Below are positions 48,272-59,739 of a DNA stretch of 64,000 bases, in pieces. The DNA is taken from assembly GCF_025118155.1 (NCBI RefSeq), contig NW_026251435.1:1-64000 (forward strand). The letters run 5' to 3'. How positions within the stretch are numbered: position 1 is the first letter of the stretch; the number at the start of each line of letters is the position of its first letter. Origin of the DNA: Cokeromyces recurvatus (Eukaryota > Mucoromycota > Mucoromycetes > Mucorales > Mucoraceae). The translations under genes were made by a program, and so were the position numbers. Below the pieces are notes generated by a model, which worked only from the letters and a program-made list of their open reading frames with translations, was not told the origin of the DNA and made no database searches.

Positions 48272-49554
48272 TTAAATACAAGTGTTTAAAGTCGTATTAC
48301 TTTGAGCTGTTGTGTTATGATTAACTAATACTTGATTTTTAATTTGACCTGGTTGTTGAAACATATTAAAATAAGCCCATGGTGTGTTAAAAGAATGATT
48401 CTGTTGATTTTGATGCTGCTGAAAGGGATATGATGCAATCCAATTAGGTTTATTAGTTGGATCATCTATCATCCAGCAACTATTATTAGTAGTAAAACAT
48501 TGATAAGGTTCAGGTGTAGTTAAAGGCGAGATTGTCAAGTCACGATAACTTGGCTGTGCAATCACTAATTTTGAAGCCAATTCTGGGGCTTGTGCCATAA
48601 GCTCTAATAAGGATTGTCGCAGTAACTCATCAGAACCTTGAAGGGTATGTGATTGAGAGTCACTTGCTTGTTGGTTTTCAGTAAAGTCATTACATCTAAC
48701 CCAATCAGAATCAACATTATTTCTAAGCATAGAAAATGATACTAATGCAGGCGACTTGATCTCGAAATAGAGTTGTCGTTGACCTAATTTAATTTCTTGT
48801 ATATTGTCAAAGGCAACCTCAATTCTGAATTGATGGCCGCCGTCATGTATTTGCCAAATCAATTGTTGCTGGATAATATCACTGAAGCAAAAGAGATCCC
48901 ATTCATTTGTAGTAGTAGTAGTAGTAGTAGTAGTAGTACGCCTACTGAACCTTGTCCATGTACCGACATGTATACCTTCAACAGTGAATGAAATGAGTGA
49001 CTTTTGCTGATTATCTAATAAATTATAAATAAATAAATAAACAAATAAATAAATAAATAAATAATAAATAAATAAAGATTTACTTAATTTGTATATAAAA
49101 CCTTACTTTCTTGTTCTATCATTTTATTTTTCCCAACTTGACTCTCAGACATAGCCCTTTGAGGTAATAATGAGAATGAAGTTGCTCTTTCTGGTTTAGA
49201 ACTAGATCGTGGTCGGCGTTTAATCATAGTGTCAGCTTCAAAGTATTCAGGAGTCATACAAGTCCTAAAGGTAGTATTGTTGTTCATTTGTTTTGAAGGT
49301 ATATCAACCCAACCTGTTCTAACATTAGATACTAAAGTACCAACTGATTCTAATTTACGAGCTTTTGCCCTTCGGTTTTGGAACCAGATCTGAATAGTCC
49401 GTTCACTCACACCCAGCTCTAGGGCAAGTCTACATCGATGATTAGCGTCCGGAAGTGTGTTGGACACAAATGTTTCTTGAAGTATAGCTACTTGGCTTGG
49501 CTTTAAATGTGTTCTCTTTCTTGATGAAGTACCAGCTAAATAAGGTGTGCGCAT
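48272..49554 (-). CDS. Homeodomain transcription factor 2
   Basis: Two exons (49554-49107, 49014-48272) give 396 aa, in phase. The homeodomain is close to the N-terminus, about residues 11-69 (RKRTHLKPSQVAILQETF to ERTIQIWFQNRRAKARKL). The second conserved block is FTVEGIHVGTWTRFSRR, a Thr run encoded by an (ACT)n microsatellite at 48908-48937, LIWQIHDGGHQFRIEVAFDN and WVRCNDFTENQQASDS. These match homeodomain gene 1 in order and spacing, so the two are paralogs. The intron carries an (ATAAA)n run near 49020-49075. Target genes are unknown; a nuclear regulator is inferred. Confidence 0.88.
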
Positions 49555-51041
49555 CTTTATAAAATGAATGTTTGATAAATAGGGAATGAAACACTAATAA
49601 GTTACTTTGCTGTGTAATAAATAACGTGAACCTGCACGATATTAGGAAAAAATAAAGAAAAGATAAAGAAACAAAAAAAAAGAGAGAAAAGAAAAGAAGA
49701 GAATAATGGTAATTAATTTTATGCTTTTATAGTAAAAGAGATCAAAATTCGAGAGGCTGAGACAAAACAATAACATAAGCCGAAAAAAAAAAAACAAGGG
49801 GTAAAAAAATCATTCTATCATCATATGTGTGTAAGGAGAAAATAGAGAAAAAAAAAAGGAGAAATTAGTAAAAAATAAAGTTTGCTTTGGGGACATGCAG
49901 TGTTTTATATTCACAAAAAAAAAATGGTTGTGCTTCCGACATACAATCAAATTGATAATAGAATAAAAAGGCTTAAATGTATTCGACACTCTTTACATTT
50001 ATTGATCGTTGATTTATATCATGTTTTAGTGTATTGGATAGTAGGTTATAAATAGCACTAACATGTATAACAATAGAAACCATATAAATCTATATGTATA
50101 ATATCGAAATTATTCTAGATACATAAAATGCTGTATTATAGGTGATACCTAGACCCATAAATGCTATCATATGAATGGCTTATCAATTAAGATATTAACT
50201 TGACATATAGAATAATTTTGGACGTACTTCTTATTCTATGTTATAATTTGGCTTAATTAATAGTTATTAACAATCTTAGTCAAATACCCAATTAGAATTT
50301 AATGCCCATAGTTGATTTTGTGTAATACAATACCTTTTATAGTTAATGCATATATAAAATAAAGCTTATTTGGGTTATTCTATTTATTCAGATTTTAATC
50401 TTTTCATGATAAACAGGTGAAGAAAACGCAGTCAAGTCATGTTTGGTACATTTCTAGTAATAACCTGTTGTGTCTATTCCATATATAAAAATGTGTTTTT
50501 TTTAAGCATACATATTTGTATAAATGATTGTAACATGTAATAGCATTTAATGTTCACTTTTATACATATACAATAGACCAGGCATAGATAGCTTTGGGGG
50601 GGGCGCTTTTTTGCATAAAAGCTTAAGTTAAATAAAATTTGATACAGCGATAAACTTGAAGAAAGCATTTTTATATGATGCATTCTTTTTTTTTTAAAAA
50701 AAAAAAAAAGAAGTATACTTGATTATATTGCTACATAAATATGCATGTATGTTAATTATTAAAAAAAAAAAAAAAAAAAAAAGATAAGCTATTTGTTCTA
50801 AAAGAAAAAAAAAGGGATTTTTTCTTTACTGTCCAAATATGCCAATTTAAATTTTAAACAATTTATTGACTATTTAATTCTATAAATATACATTAATAAA
50901 TATCAGCTAATAAAAAAAAAAAAAAAAAAACTCGTATAAAGACATGAATTTATCAATGGATGATATACATAACAAACAATCCAGAAAACTATAAACAACA
51001 CAATTATACTATATAACTTTTTTTTTTTTGTAAATCATGTT
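49555..51041. other. Intergenic spacer
   Basis: No gene seen. A short plus-strand G8 at 50597-50604, T/A tracts at 50688-50709 and A-runs at 50761 and 50912 are its main features. Confidence 0.6.
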
Positions 51042-51533
51042 TTATCGACTTTTCACTCTAATGACTCTCCAGACACTTGATCTCCAAGATATAGATCCTT
51101 TAGTTGAGTCTTCTCTGTTGATATGCTGAGTTAGATATGCATTTTCATCTTCTATATAGTCTGAATATCTTTCTTCTTCTTCTTCTTCTTCTTCATCATC
51201 AAAATAGGAATCCCTCACTAACTGGTCTGAATGTAAAAAGCTTGATCTCTTTGGAATCTTCTTCTCCCTTGAAAACGGTGACACCACTGAAGAAATAAGG
51301 CTTGTTGCCTTTATAGAAGGTTGATCCCATGAAGAATTATATTTCTGCTGCTGTTTATCATCAAGTGAAGTATAAGATGATGATCTCTTTCGACCAAAGC
51401 GTTTATTATATTTTTCTCGGAAGGTAGTCGCTGATGAAGAAGGCAATAAATTACTTCTTTTATAGTAAGGAGAAGAAGAAGATGATGATGATGATTGTGA
51501 ACCAAAATACTCTTCTTTATGGTCAGAGTTCAT
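51042..51533 (-). CDS. Disordered Ser-rich hypothetical protein
   Basis: A single-exon frame of 163 codons with a good ATG: NSDHKEEYFGSQ, a Ser run, KRSNLLPSSSATTFREKYNK with FGRKRSSSYTSLDDKQQQ, a Lys/Ser-rich middle, an eight-Glu run (YFDDEEEEEEEERYSDYIED) and SWRSSVWRVIRVKSR at the end. RKRSSSYTSL fits a basophilic phosphorylation site (RxxS-like). There are no membrane spans or known domains. The Ser and Glu runs come from AT-poor microsatellite-like triplets, and the length stands out in AT-rich DNA, so it is likely a real gene. Function unknown. Confidence 0.5.
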   Translation of the reverse strand: MNSDHKEEYFGSQSSSSSSSSPYYKRSNLLPSSSATTFREKYNKRFGRKRSSSYTSLDDKQQQKYNSSWDQPSIKATSLISSVVSPFSREKKIPKRSSFLHSDQLVRDSYFDDEEEEEEEERYSDYIEDENAYLTQHINREDSTKGSISWRSSVWRVIRVKSR

Positions 51534-52007
51534 AATATATAATTAAGGAAAAATAAAAATAAAAATAAAAAAGGCAATTGAAGAGAAGAACAAAAATTGA
51601 TTTTATTGCTTCGCTTTTATATTTACAAGCTCTATTATAATGCTGATTATGATGCTGATGATTTTTGAGCTTTGGGAGTTTAAAACAATGTTTCTAAAAA
51701 GGCAAAGTTTAATTTGTAGAAAAAAGATTTATTCTTACGACTAAATTAAATTGACCAATAGGCAAGTAGCTAATATAATTACTGAATTGCCATAATCAGT
51801 TTAAAATAAATAAATAAAATAAAAGATCAGTTTATAAAAAGAAAGGAAGACAATTATAGAAGAGGGTTTAAGGTAACTTACCTCTCAGAAGTAAACCTAG
51901 ATTAGAGATAGCAACTAAATAACTCATCTCATGTAATATGGAATTCATGGAAACTCAACGTACAAACTATAGAGAGACTGACATTGTGGCAGAATATATA
52001 CCTATAA

Positions 52008-52039
<32 letters not shown>

Positions 52040-52248
52040 TTGGAAGTTTATTAAAGAGGAAGACAGAGGTATTTCAATTGTTTGTGGCATTTGCGCAAAT
52101 GGAGACGAAATATTGAATGAGTCCTACTAAATAGTTGATCAGGGCGGGGGAAAAAAAAACTAGTCAATAAACGACTGTACGGTAACTAATAGAGACACTG
52201 ACTTCGAACAGATCGTGTCATAGGCAACCAAAGAATAGGATCAATCAT
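51534..52248. other. Intergenic spacer
   Basis: (TA)n at 52007-52038 and a short G-rich stretch near 52142. No gene seen. Confidence 0.6.
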
Positions 52249-54155
52249 TTATGCAGACACGTATTTGGAAAAATGAGCAGAACGTCTTTTATTTAAGTTG
52301 CCAAGAAGGAAAGTAGAACGAATATGTTCAAAAAGAACTCTATCAATTTTTTTTAATGGAAGGAATTCATCGTTTTGAAAGGCAGTACCATTTTCAGCGA
52401 TTTTCAGAGAGCTTAAAGTTAAAGTATTAACTTTACAATATCGGGAAGGGCACGATATCAAAAAATAAAATAAACTGAGCTTGTAATATATCTCTATGTT
52501 CTTGTATGGTGGGGATATAGAGTGATCACTAACTATATGACAGAGACGGCTATTCCGACAATAATCTTTAAGGGTTTTGGTAGTTTTGAAATTAAATGTG
52601 TTGATAGCCAAACCATACTTTAATTATGAATGTGTGATTTATGTATAGTAGAAACGGGTGGTTGGTTAGTTTATCAAATTTAGATTTGTTGACATCAGTC
52701 AAAGTAATTTAGTTTATTGAAGATAAAGTCTTTTTAAACAAGAATATACAAATCTAAAAACCTGTTGGTCTGGTCTTGATAAGTATTCTGGAGTAAGAAA
52801 AAACAACCATCCTTAGATAGCTGAATGTTGTAAAGACTGTAAGATTTGGACAGAGGTCCAGGAACGAATATAACAAATTTTTGTCAGTTTTATCTGTAAC
52901 GTAAAGAATAACTATGACCTTTACAGAGGCTAAATAAAGATTTTAATAACTAAGAATATATTATTAGGGTCATAACATGGACATAAAGAAAGCAGGTAAA
53001 TTAAATGTTGGTTAGACTGAATCGTTAAAAGTGGTTGTCAGTTAAAAGGTTGCGGCTTTAGTAGGAACATATAGGAACTGGAACCCCTAATTTTGAGGGC
53101 GGTGCTTAAGAGAATTCAGCAGCAAATACTCGTTGTTGTTGATGAAATTTTTATCGTGTCAAGAAAACAGCATAATTGAAAGTTTGTAATTGTACAGGCT
53201 TATGTGAAGACGCTGAAGGAAATTGGGTTGTGAAAGATACTTAAATAAGAGGTAGGAATCCGCTTATAGTTTTGACAGTGGTAGATATTTGCTTTTTGTA
53301 AGATTTCAAGTTTAGTATTAAGTTAATATTTTTTTTTTAGCTTTAGCAAGCTTAAAAGTAAGTAGTTGAGTAGTATCTTGGAGTTCTTTTAATGATCGAT
53401 GAATCATTTGCTAATATGTTAGGAGCAGATTAGCGAAATAATTAATAATAATGAGAAAGCCCCTTCCAAAAATTTCTACAGTTGCCAAATTTGGTGATAC
53501 TGTCAATTAACTAACAGAAGTAGATAGTGAAGTGCTTTGGTCGATAGTATCAGATATTTCAAACACCTTAAATATCTTATTACAACTAATATAAAAGAAT
53601 TAACTTTTATCGGGGTCTTGTTAGGTGCATCATTTAAAACAAATAATAATGATACTGTCACATCTAGGACAAACTATCTATTTAAGGACAGAATCAAAGA
53701 CAGTACCCAGCTCATTCATTTGTTCAGGAGAAAGTGCTAGTATAGAAGCTTTGTTATACGAATTACAAAATCTAATTAATGATATTGTTTTGGGAGTTAT
53801 TAAACGGCTTAACTAATAACAATATTACTGAGTGTTGAAAAATATAATATTGGAAGGTATCTAGTTTTATGGTATTTTCCAAATAAAACAAAAATTTGGT
53901 AGGAATGGTAGAGAGGCGGAAAGCGATTTTATACAGCGTCTCCAACTCCAAATGATGTAGAAATTTCTCAGACCTAAAAGGACAATTTAAAAACCTGAAT
54001 TGACACATTTTGTAATCCCAGAGGATAATTTATAGAATTACAAACGGTGGAAGCCCGCCTTTCCAATTAGCAGTATTCCGACACTTAATTGGCAGGTTTT
54101 GGTTGCTTTGTTGATATATTGCGACTATAGTAAGTAAAATTTTCAAATCAAGAAG

Positions 54156-54170
<15 letters not shown>
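52249..54170 (-). pseudogene. Decayed element, possibly a non-LTR retrotransposon
   Basis: On the minus strand protein-like pieces follow one another with many stops and shifts: NWKGGLPPFVIL near 54060, CQFRFLNCPFRSEKFLHHLE and LYKIAFRLSTIPTKFLFYLE at 54008-53800, LSPEQMNELGTVFDSVL near 53745, and an open 120-codon stretch at 52611-52249 (FQNDEFLPLKKIDRVLFEHI, STFLLGNLNKRRSAHF). The wording recalls the region after the reverse transcriptase in fungal LINE-like proteins, but no catalytic YxDD motif was found, so this is a guess. Direction and limits are uncertain. An A46 tract at 54163-54208 bounds it. Confidence 0.3.

Positions 54171-54208
<38 letters not shown>
54163..54208 (+). repeat. Poly-A tract, 46 nt
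   Basis: Pure A46 between two gene-relic segments. For a minus-strand element it would lie at the 5' side, so it is not that element's retrotransposition tail. Confidence 0.9.
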
Positions 54209-54210
<2 letters not shown>

Positions 54211-54221
54211 GGTAAGCAGGT

Positions 54222-54458
54222 ATGGATACATCGTATTTAAAATCACATGTTTTTTATCTACATATTCCAAAACGATTAATCCAGAACAACATATACCAGG
54301 AAACCTACTATATTTCAAAAGATATTGTTTTTAAACAATCATCACAAACCTGCTTCTGCAATGACTTTGGAAAATTCAGAAGGGATCTTATAACACATTT
54401 ATTTTTACATCTATGGCAAGCGCCTACTAGATTTTTTCATATTGTATTAAATTTTTAA
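54222..54458 (+). pseudogene. Plus-strand relic frame
   Basis: A 78-codon frame ends QTCFCNDFGKFRRDLITHLF then LWQAPTRFFHIVLNF. A C..C....H pattern of this kind can be a zinc-binding reverse-transcriptase tail, but the match is too loose to name. No introns or promoter seen. Confidence 0.2.
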
Positions 54459-54766
54459 TACCTTATATTAGTATAAAGAAGGTTCAAACTAGATAATGCA
54501 TTGTTTTATAACATTATATTCAACTATATTATATTCTGGACGTAATCCTTTAAATATATTCAAAAAAGGGATTTTATCTCTGTTCCCATATTAGAATTGG
54601 AGCTTTACAGAATCATTGTTAGACTATAAAAATGATATATAAAGAAGAAAACAAATCATGTACATTAATGAAGAATGTCTTAATTCTGCTTAGCCAGTAT
54701 AAAAATACTGAAATAACAGCTATTTGATATATAGAAATTTCATCAAGTAAAAGAACATTAAAAGAT

Positions 54767-54767
<1 letters not shown>

Positions 54768-54804
<37 letters not shown>

Positions 54805-55660
54805 AAAGTGCAGCAAGTTCATCTAAAAGATTTGAAACAGGAAAGGAAGCTACTTTAGAATATTTGGATGGTGATGAAGGTCATGCAATCAGTGATGAGA
54901 ATACACAGAATGTAATAATATAGATATATGAATTATTATTTTCTTCTTCTGTTCACTATTTTAATTCTTTCATGTATTCATATAACGGATGTTACCAAAT
55001 GGAGATAATTTATATTTTAAATTCTATGCCTTTCAAAGAAACTCAATTCAAAAAAAAAAAAAAAAATACAAATTAAAAAAAAGCCGTCGAATATTTATGA
55101 AGAACCATAATTTTGTGAACAGTTATTGTAATTAACAATTATCTAATCTAATAATACTGGGCTGCTAATGGAACAATTACGTTTATGTCTGATGACACAT
55201 ACGTTGTATTAAATAAATGAAGACGACTGGAATATAGCTGAAGGAAATGCTCTCCATTCATATTTATACTACGAAGAAATATATGAATTTTCAAATAATA
55301 TAATTAATATATCAAAAGTAGTATTTATATTATATATTATACAAATATTTATGATTAAAATCATTAAAAAAAATTCAGAAATAACGTAGATGAAGGTATC
55401 CAAGATGTTACTACTTAGCTTCAACAATCCTCAGAATCTAGGCATGTGGCAAAGGCAATGATAGACATGTAATTTATTTGCTTTTCTTTTAGTAATATAG
55501 TTGATATCTTGGCTGATCTAATTGTATTAATTTTTAGCTTAACAAACATTCAAGAACATGATGTAGATAAATTAAGAGAGACATTATTTAACAGTATGAT
55601 GGTTGAATCTGCAGTTTGTCCTTTTTCTTCCCTATTTGAAGTCATACAATCTTAAAAGGG
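54768..55660 (+). pseudogene. Exon relics of an unknown spliced gene
   Basis: The first relic runs straight out of a T36 tract (54768-54803): ESAASSSKRFETGKEATLEY then LDGDEGHAISDENTQN, with a stop near 54920. Later pieces are EGIQDVTT, stop, LQQSSESRHVAKAMIDM near 55395-55470, and LTNIQEHDVDKLRETLFNSM then ESAVCPFSSLFEVIQS with a stop near 55656. These are in compatible order and bordered by splice-like sites. I do not recognise the family. The loss of everything upstream of the T-tract suggests truncation there. Confidence 0.35.
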
Positions 55661-56052
55661 TAAACTGCAATATATTTTATGCATGTGTATATTCTGATAT
55701 ATTATATATACATATAGCAGCTCAGAGTAATCATCTGGTTCTCGTTAGAGAAGAGACAGTCATAGTCGTATACTAAATATCTTACTTTGTGTCGAAGCAA
55801 ATAATTTATCGAAGGCTATCTTTTCTTTGTGAGATCAAATCTCCATATTTCATGAAAGAGACGAAATTGGTAAATTCTGCTGAAATTATAAAGTGACAAA
55901 AGATTGATTTTTTTTTTGTTCGTTAATAAGCTAAAGGTAGCATGTTTGTCTTTAAAATATTATAAACCAAAGACTCTTTTTGTCAAGTAAGAATAGTATA
56001 TTCCTTGAATAATTTTCCATTATTGCTATTATTATTTTTTCTATAACACCTC

Positions 56053-56084
<32 letters not shown>

Positions 56085-59000
56085 AAAGTATTACTTCCAA
56101 TTTGCCTTGCTTTAGCTCATTTTCCTATTATATTGATGCTTTGTAAGAATAATATTCAATCTAGTTGATAATTAGCTTTCTACATTTTTTTTTTCGCTGT
56201 TACAGTTTTAAATTAAACTGAAATTATAATTATAAATATGAAAGCAATAGATAAAACTCTAAAGACCAACTAGAAGACATTTAGATATATAGGCAAATGA
56301 ATAAAATAGCAAAGCATAATCTCAAAATATTTCTTGTAGATGGCTACATCGTCAACCAGTATTACTACTTTCTTTATATAAACAGCATCTATCTTATTCT
56401 GAGTAGATCACCTTTGCAGTCTGACGCCGGAACTTGCCCTTATGACAAGGATCTACTATTATAATACATTATTCGACTCATTGACAGTCATTTAGTCTAA
56501 TACCTGACTTGGCAAGACCAAAATATATGTCGAGCACTAAGAGTTCTTGTGTCCAGTACCTTAGAAAATTATCACTATTAGGGGGAAAAAAAAAGTCCAA
56601 AACGTCCCTGATTAGTTGGTTATTATTAGCAGTTAATCATTGCATAGGCAAATTATTTAGTTAGTTATACGGTAAGATATATACACATAAGTTGACCTTT
56701 TGCTTGTAAAGAATGTAGCTAATAATATAGTTTCACTTGAGGTATCTTTTCTTAGTTTCAGACTTATAAACAGCATTTGGAAATTATAAAGAATTTAGAA
56801 TGAATATTGAGTCCTATCAAGAAAAGAAAATAGGCCATTTATTGATAACACTGAAGCTTTTTAAATTAAAATATTTTTCACTTTGAACCAAAATGAGCAA
56901 AGACTATGTTCTGTTGTATAAACAGATAACAATTATTAAGCTTAAGAATCATAAACAAAACAAAACAAAACAAAAAAAAGCCCCTAATAAAAGATAACGT
57001 TTAATATACATTATATGGGCAATACAGTTTTGTATGAAGATAAAAACAGAGTATTTAATCTGTATCGAAATCCTCATATCAAATCAAACCATCTATAGTA
57101 TAACTCATCATAAATGTCACTAAATGAATATCATTGAATGATCCTTTACATTACTTACCCCCCTTTTTTTTGAGGGGATGGATAGATAAGTTTATCATTT
57201 TTATTATAAATAAAAAGTTTTCATTATCACATAGTTGCGTAAGGTAAGACATTAGTACCTTTTGGTACAATGGGTTATCTTGAAATCTATAAAACATTAA
57301 AACTACTTGAGACCTTACAATTACAGGTATCTTATGCTTTTGGTATTACGAAATCCTTGAAAGAGCTTGAAATATTGAAACTTTAGGATGCGGAAACAAT
57401 AGTAAGATTTTATTTATCATTTTCATGAGCATACAATTTTGATTACATGATACGATTAGACTGAGATTTAGTATTTTAAAGACCTTAAATAGCTTCCATG
57501 GAGATATGATAGATTGGTCAAGCACAGTTTACCAACTTTTAATGAAACATTATTTACTTTCTCTGATTTAGGATTTAGAGTCATAAAATCAGGGGTTTAT
57601 AATTTATACTTAAAAAGGAAGGGGGCCTAAGCTAATCAAACCAATTTTATTTAGTAACCTATTCTATTTGGTAACTGGAATGCACGTAATAAAGATTAGG
57701 GATGGTTGAGTATTGCAAGTTTTAAAGATGGTATCTCATCTGAAGGCCCAAAAATGATCATTTATTTGGAAAAAAAAAAAAAAACTAGCCAATAAATTTT
57801 GCGTATTTCGGCACATGAGAATCATAATACAGTGGGCTATTATACCTGTAAAAACCTGGCTTGAATAGCATTGGCCAGTTCCTTTGTTTTATGCTGAATA
57901 CTTCTCGCTATCTTCGCTATCTTATATTAAATCTAAATTGCTTAGTTTATACGCGATATTTTATTATGAAATTGGGGACATTAAATCACGAATATATGAT
58001 CACAAAGGGTTATCAAACCATTGACTATAATAATAGCTCTTTTTTAAATTGGGAAAAATTGATTTAACCAATGTATTTACAAGTATGATAGAAACTCACA
58101 CTCATATAAATAACCTTTAAACGTATAATTACTAAAAAAGAAAACAATCTAAACGATCATAAGAAACAGTAGCTTATTATGCTTATCCAAAAGATGTACA
58201 TGAAGAAGGTCAAAGGACAAGTGTTTTATTTTAAAGTCCGTAAGATTTATAAAATAAAAATCCACTTACCTTACTAAAAATAGATAATTTCTATCAATAG
58301 ACTCTTCTAATAAAGGTTATCTTAGTTTTACATGAGATGCAGCATCTATCATGGGTGTTAGTAATATATTATTGTATTCATCATCTACATAATTTATCAT
58401 CATTTATTGCAGTAATCAGGTACAATAACAGTCACATTAAAAAAAAGCGAAAAGAAGAAATAAGCCACCAGGATGATTTTTCTAATTAAGGGTGAGGTGG
58501 TGGGGTGGGTAGGAGAGGGAGAGGGGGGGGAGAGCGGATAATATATCTCTAATAAACAATATTAATAACTAAATTGTAATTGTATGATAGGTAGATAAAC
58601 AAGAAATATATATTATAGGATCTTATTAACCCTAAACCCTCAAAATCAAAAAACCAACCTTATTCCCGTAAAGTACTACTAAAATTATGTAATCTTATGT
58701 ACTAACAACAACAATCCATATTTATTATTGAAGAGAAAAAGAAAAAAAAATTTTTTTCTATCATTGTGATGACAATTTATGTAATAGTACATTTTTAGTC
58801 AATCATTGATTTGTCATAGATCGAATTATAGTATGATCTACAATAGTTCTAAGAAAAAAAAAGGGCATTTGTCGATTTTATTACCTTATTACAAATAATA
58901 AAACTTGGCTTATTAGATAAGTTTAGTTTATTTTTATTTTTTATTCTTAGCATGCTAACTTGTAACTAATTCGCCGGAAAAAATAAAAATACAAACTCGT

Positions 59001-59739
59001 GTTTCACATACATAGTGTAATAGATTATCGAAGAGGAAACGTATAATTTAATAAAGTCACTGAAATATATTACGAAATCATACATAAATATTTACAAACG
59101 ATTTTTGTTTTTCTTTTGTGATTGTTTTATTTATTAAAACGAATACCAATGAATTGTCTACAATAGATAAACACATGTTAATTTGAGCAGCAGCAGCAAC
59201 AGCAGCAACAGCGCACAGCAGCAAACTTGTGATAATGTAAGATTTCTTTATTTGTTCGGATTTGTTTACATATCAGTTAAATATCTTTAAAATAGTAGTT
59301 TCGTAGTTACTATTATTGTTTTCCTTTTTTTTTTTTTTTTTTTTTATATAGAAATATATATATTTGTATCATATAGAAAATAGTATAAAATAAAATAGAG
59401 TATAAAATGTGTATGTCAAGAGATATGTATGTAATCAGATAGCAGCCAAAACAATTATCCCTATTTATTTTTTTTATTCAATTTTAATTGATTCTATACT
59501 ATTTTGAAAAGATACCAATTACAAGTTGTAAAAGGCTTAACATTTAATTCCAATAAAGAAAGTCCCTAAATGTTTCACAGAACATTTTGATCCTCCGAGA
59601 TAAAATTAAGTTTCCATCTGTCAAAAAATATATAACGAATTTTATTTCTTTTTAGTAACACTTTAAATTTTTTTTTGTTATTATTCTTATTATTTTTTTC
59701 AACAAAAACTTATATTAATAAAATCATTCTATTTCAACA
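55661..59739. other. Gene-poor region
   Basis: No supported gene on either strand. A frame at 57861-58067 (MNSIGQFLCFMLNTSRYLRY) has no family resemblance. Notable items are T27/A9 at 56051-56086, a G-rich tract at 58490-58530, TTAACCCTAAACCCT at 58625-58639 and a CAG/CAA-rich stretch at 59188-59225. Confidence 0.5.
58490..58530 (+). other. G-rich tract with quadruplex-forming pattern
   Basis: Five runs of three or more G occur within 41 nt (58490, 58502, 58507, 58517, 58523-58530), separated by loops of 1 to 9 nt, in a region otherwise poor in G. Quadruplex formation is inferred from the pattern only. Confidence 0.6.

Noticed and set aside
54163..54208. A46 as the poly-A tail of the LINE-like relic
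   Set aside because: The relic reads on the minus strand, so its tail would be T on the plus strand on the other side.
58625..58640. Telomere-like TTAACCCTAAACCCT
   Set aside because: Only about two units and no array; too short to claim an interstitial telomere.
59188..59225. CAG/CAA repeat as a poly-Gln exon
   Set aside because: No open frame with start or splice sites extends around it.
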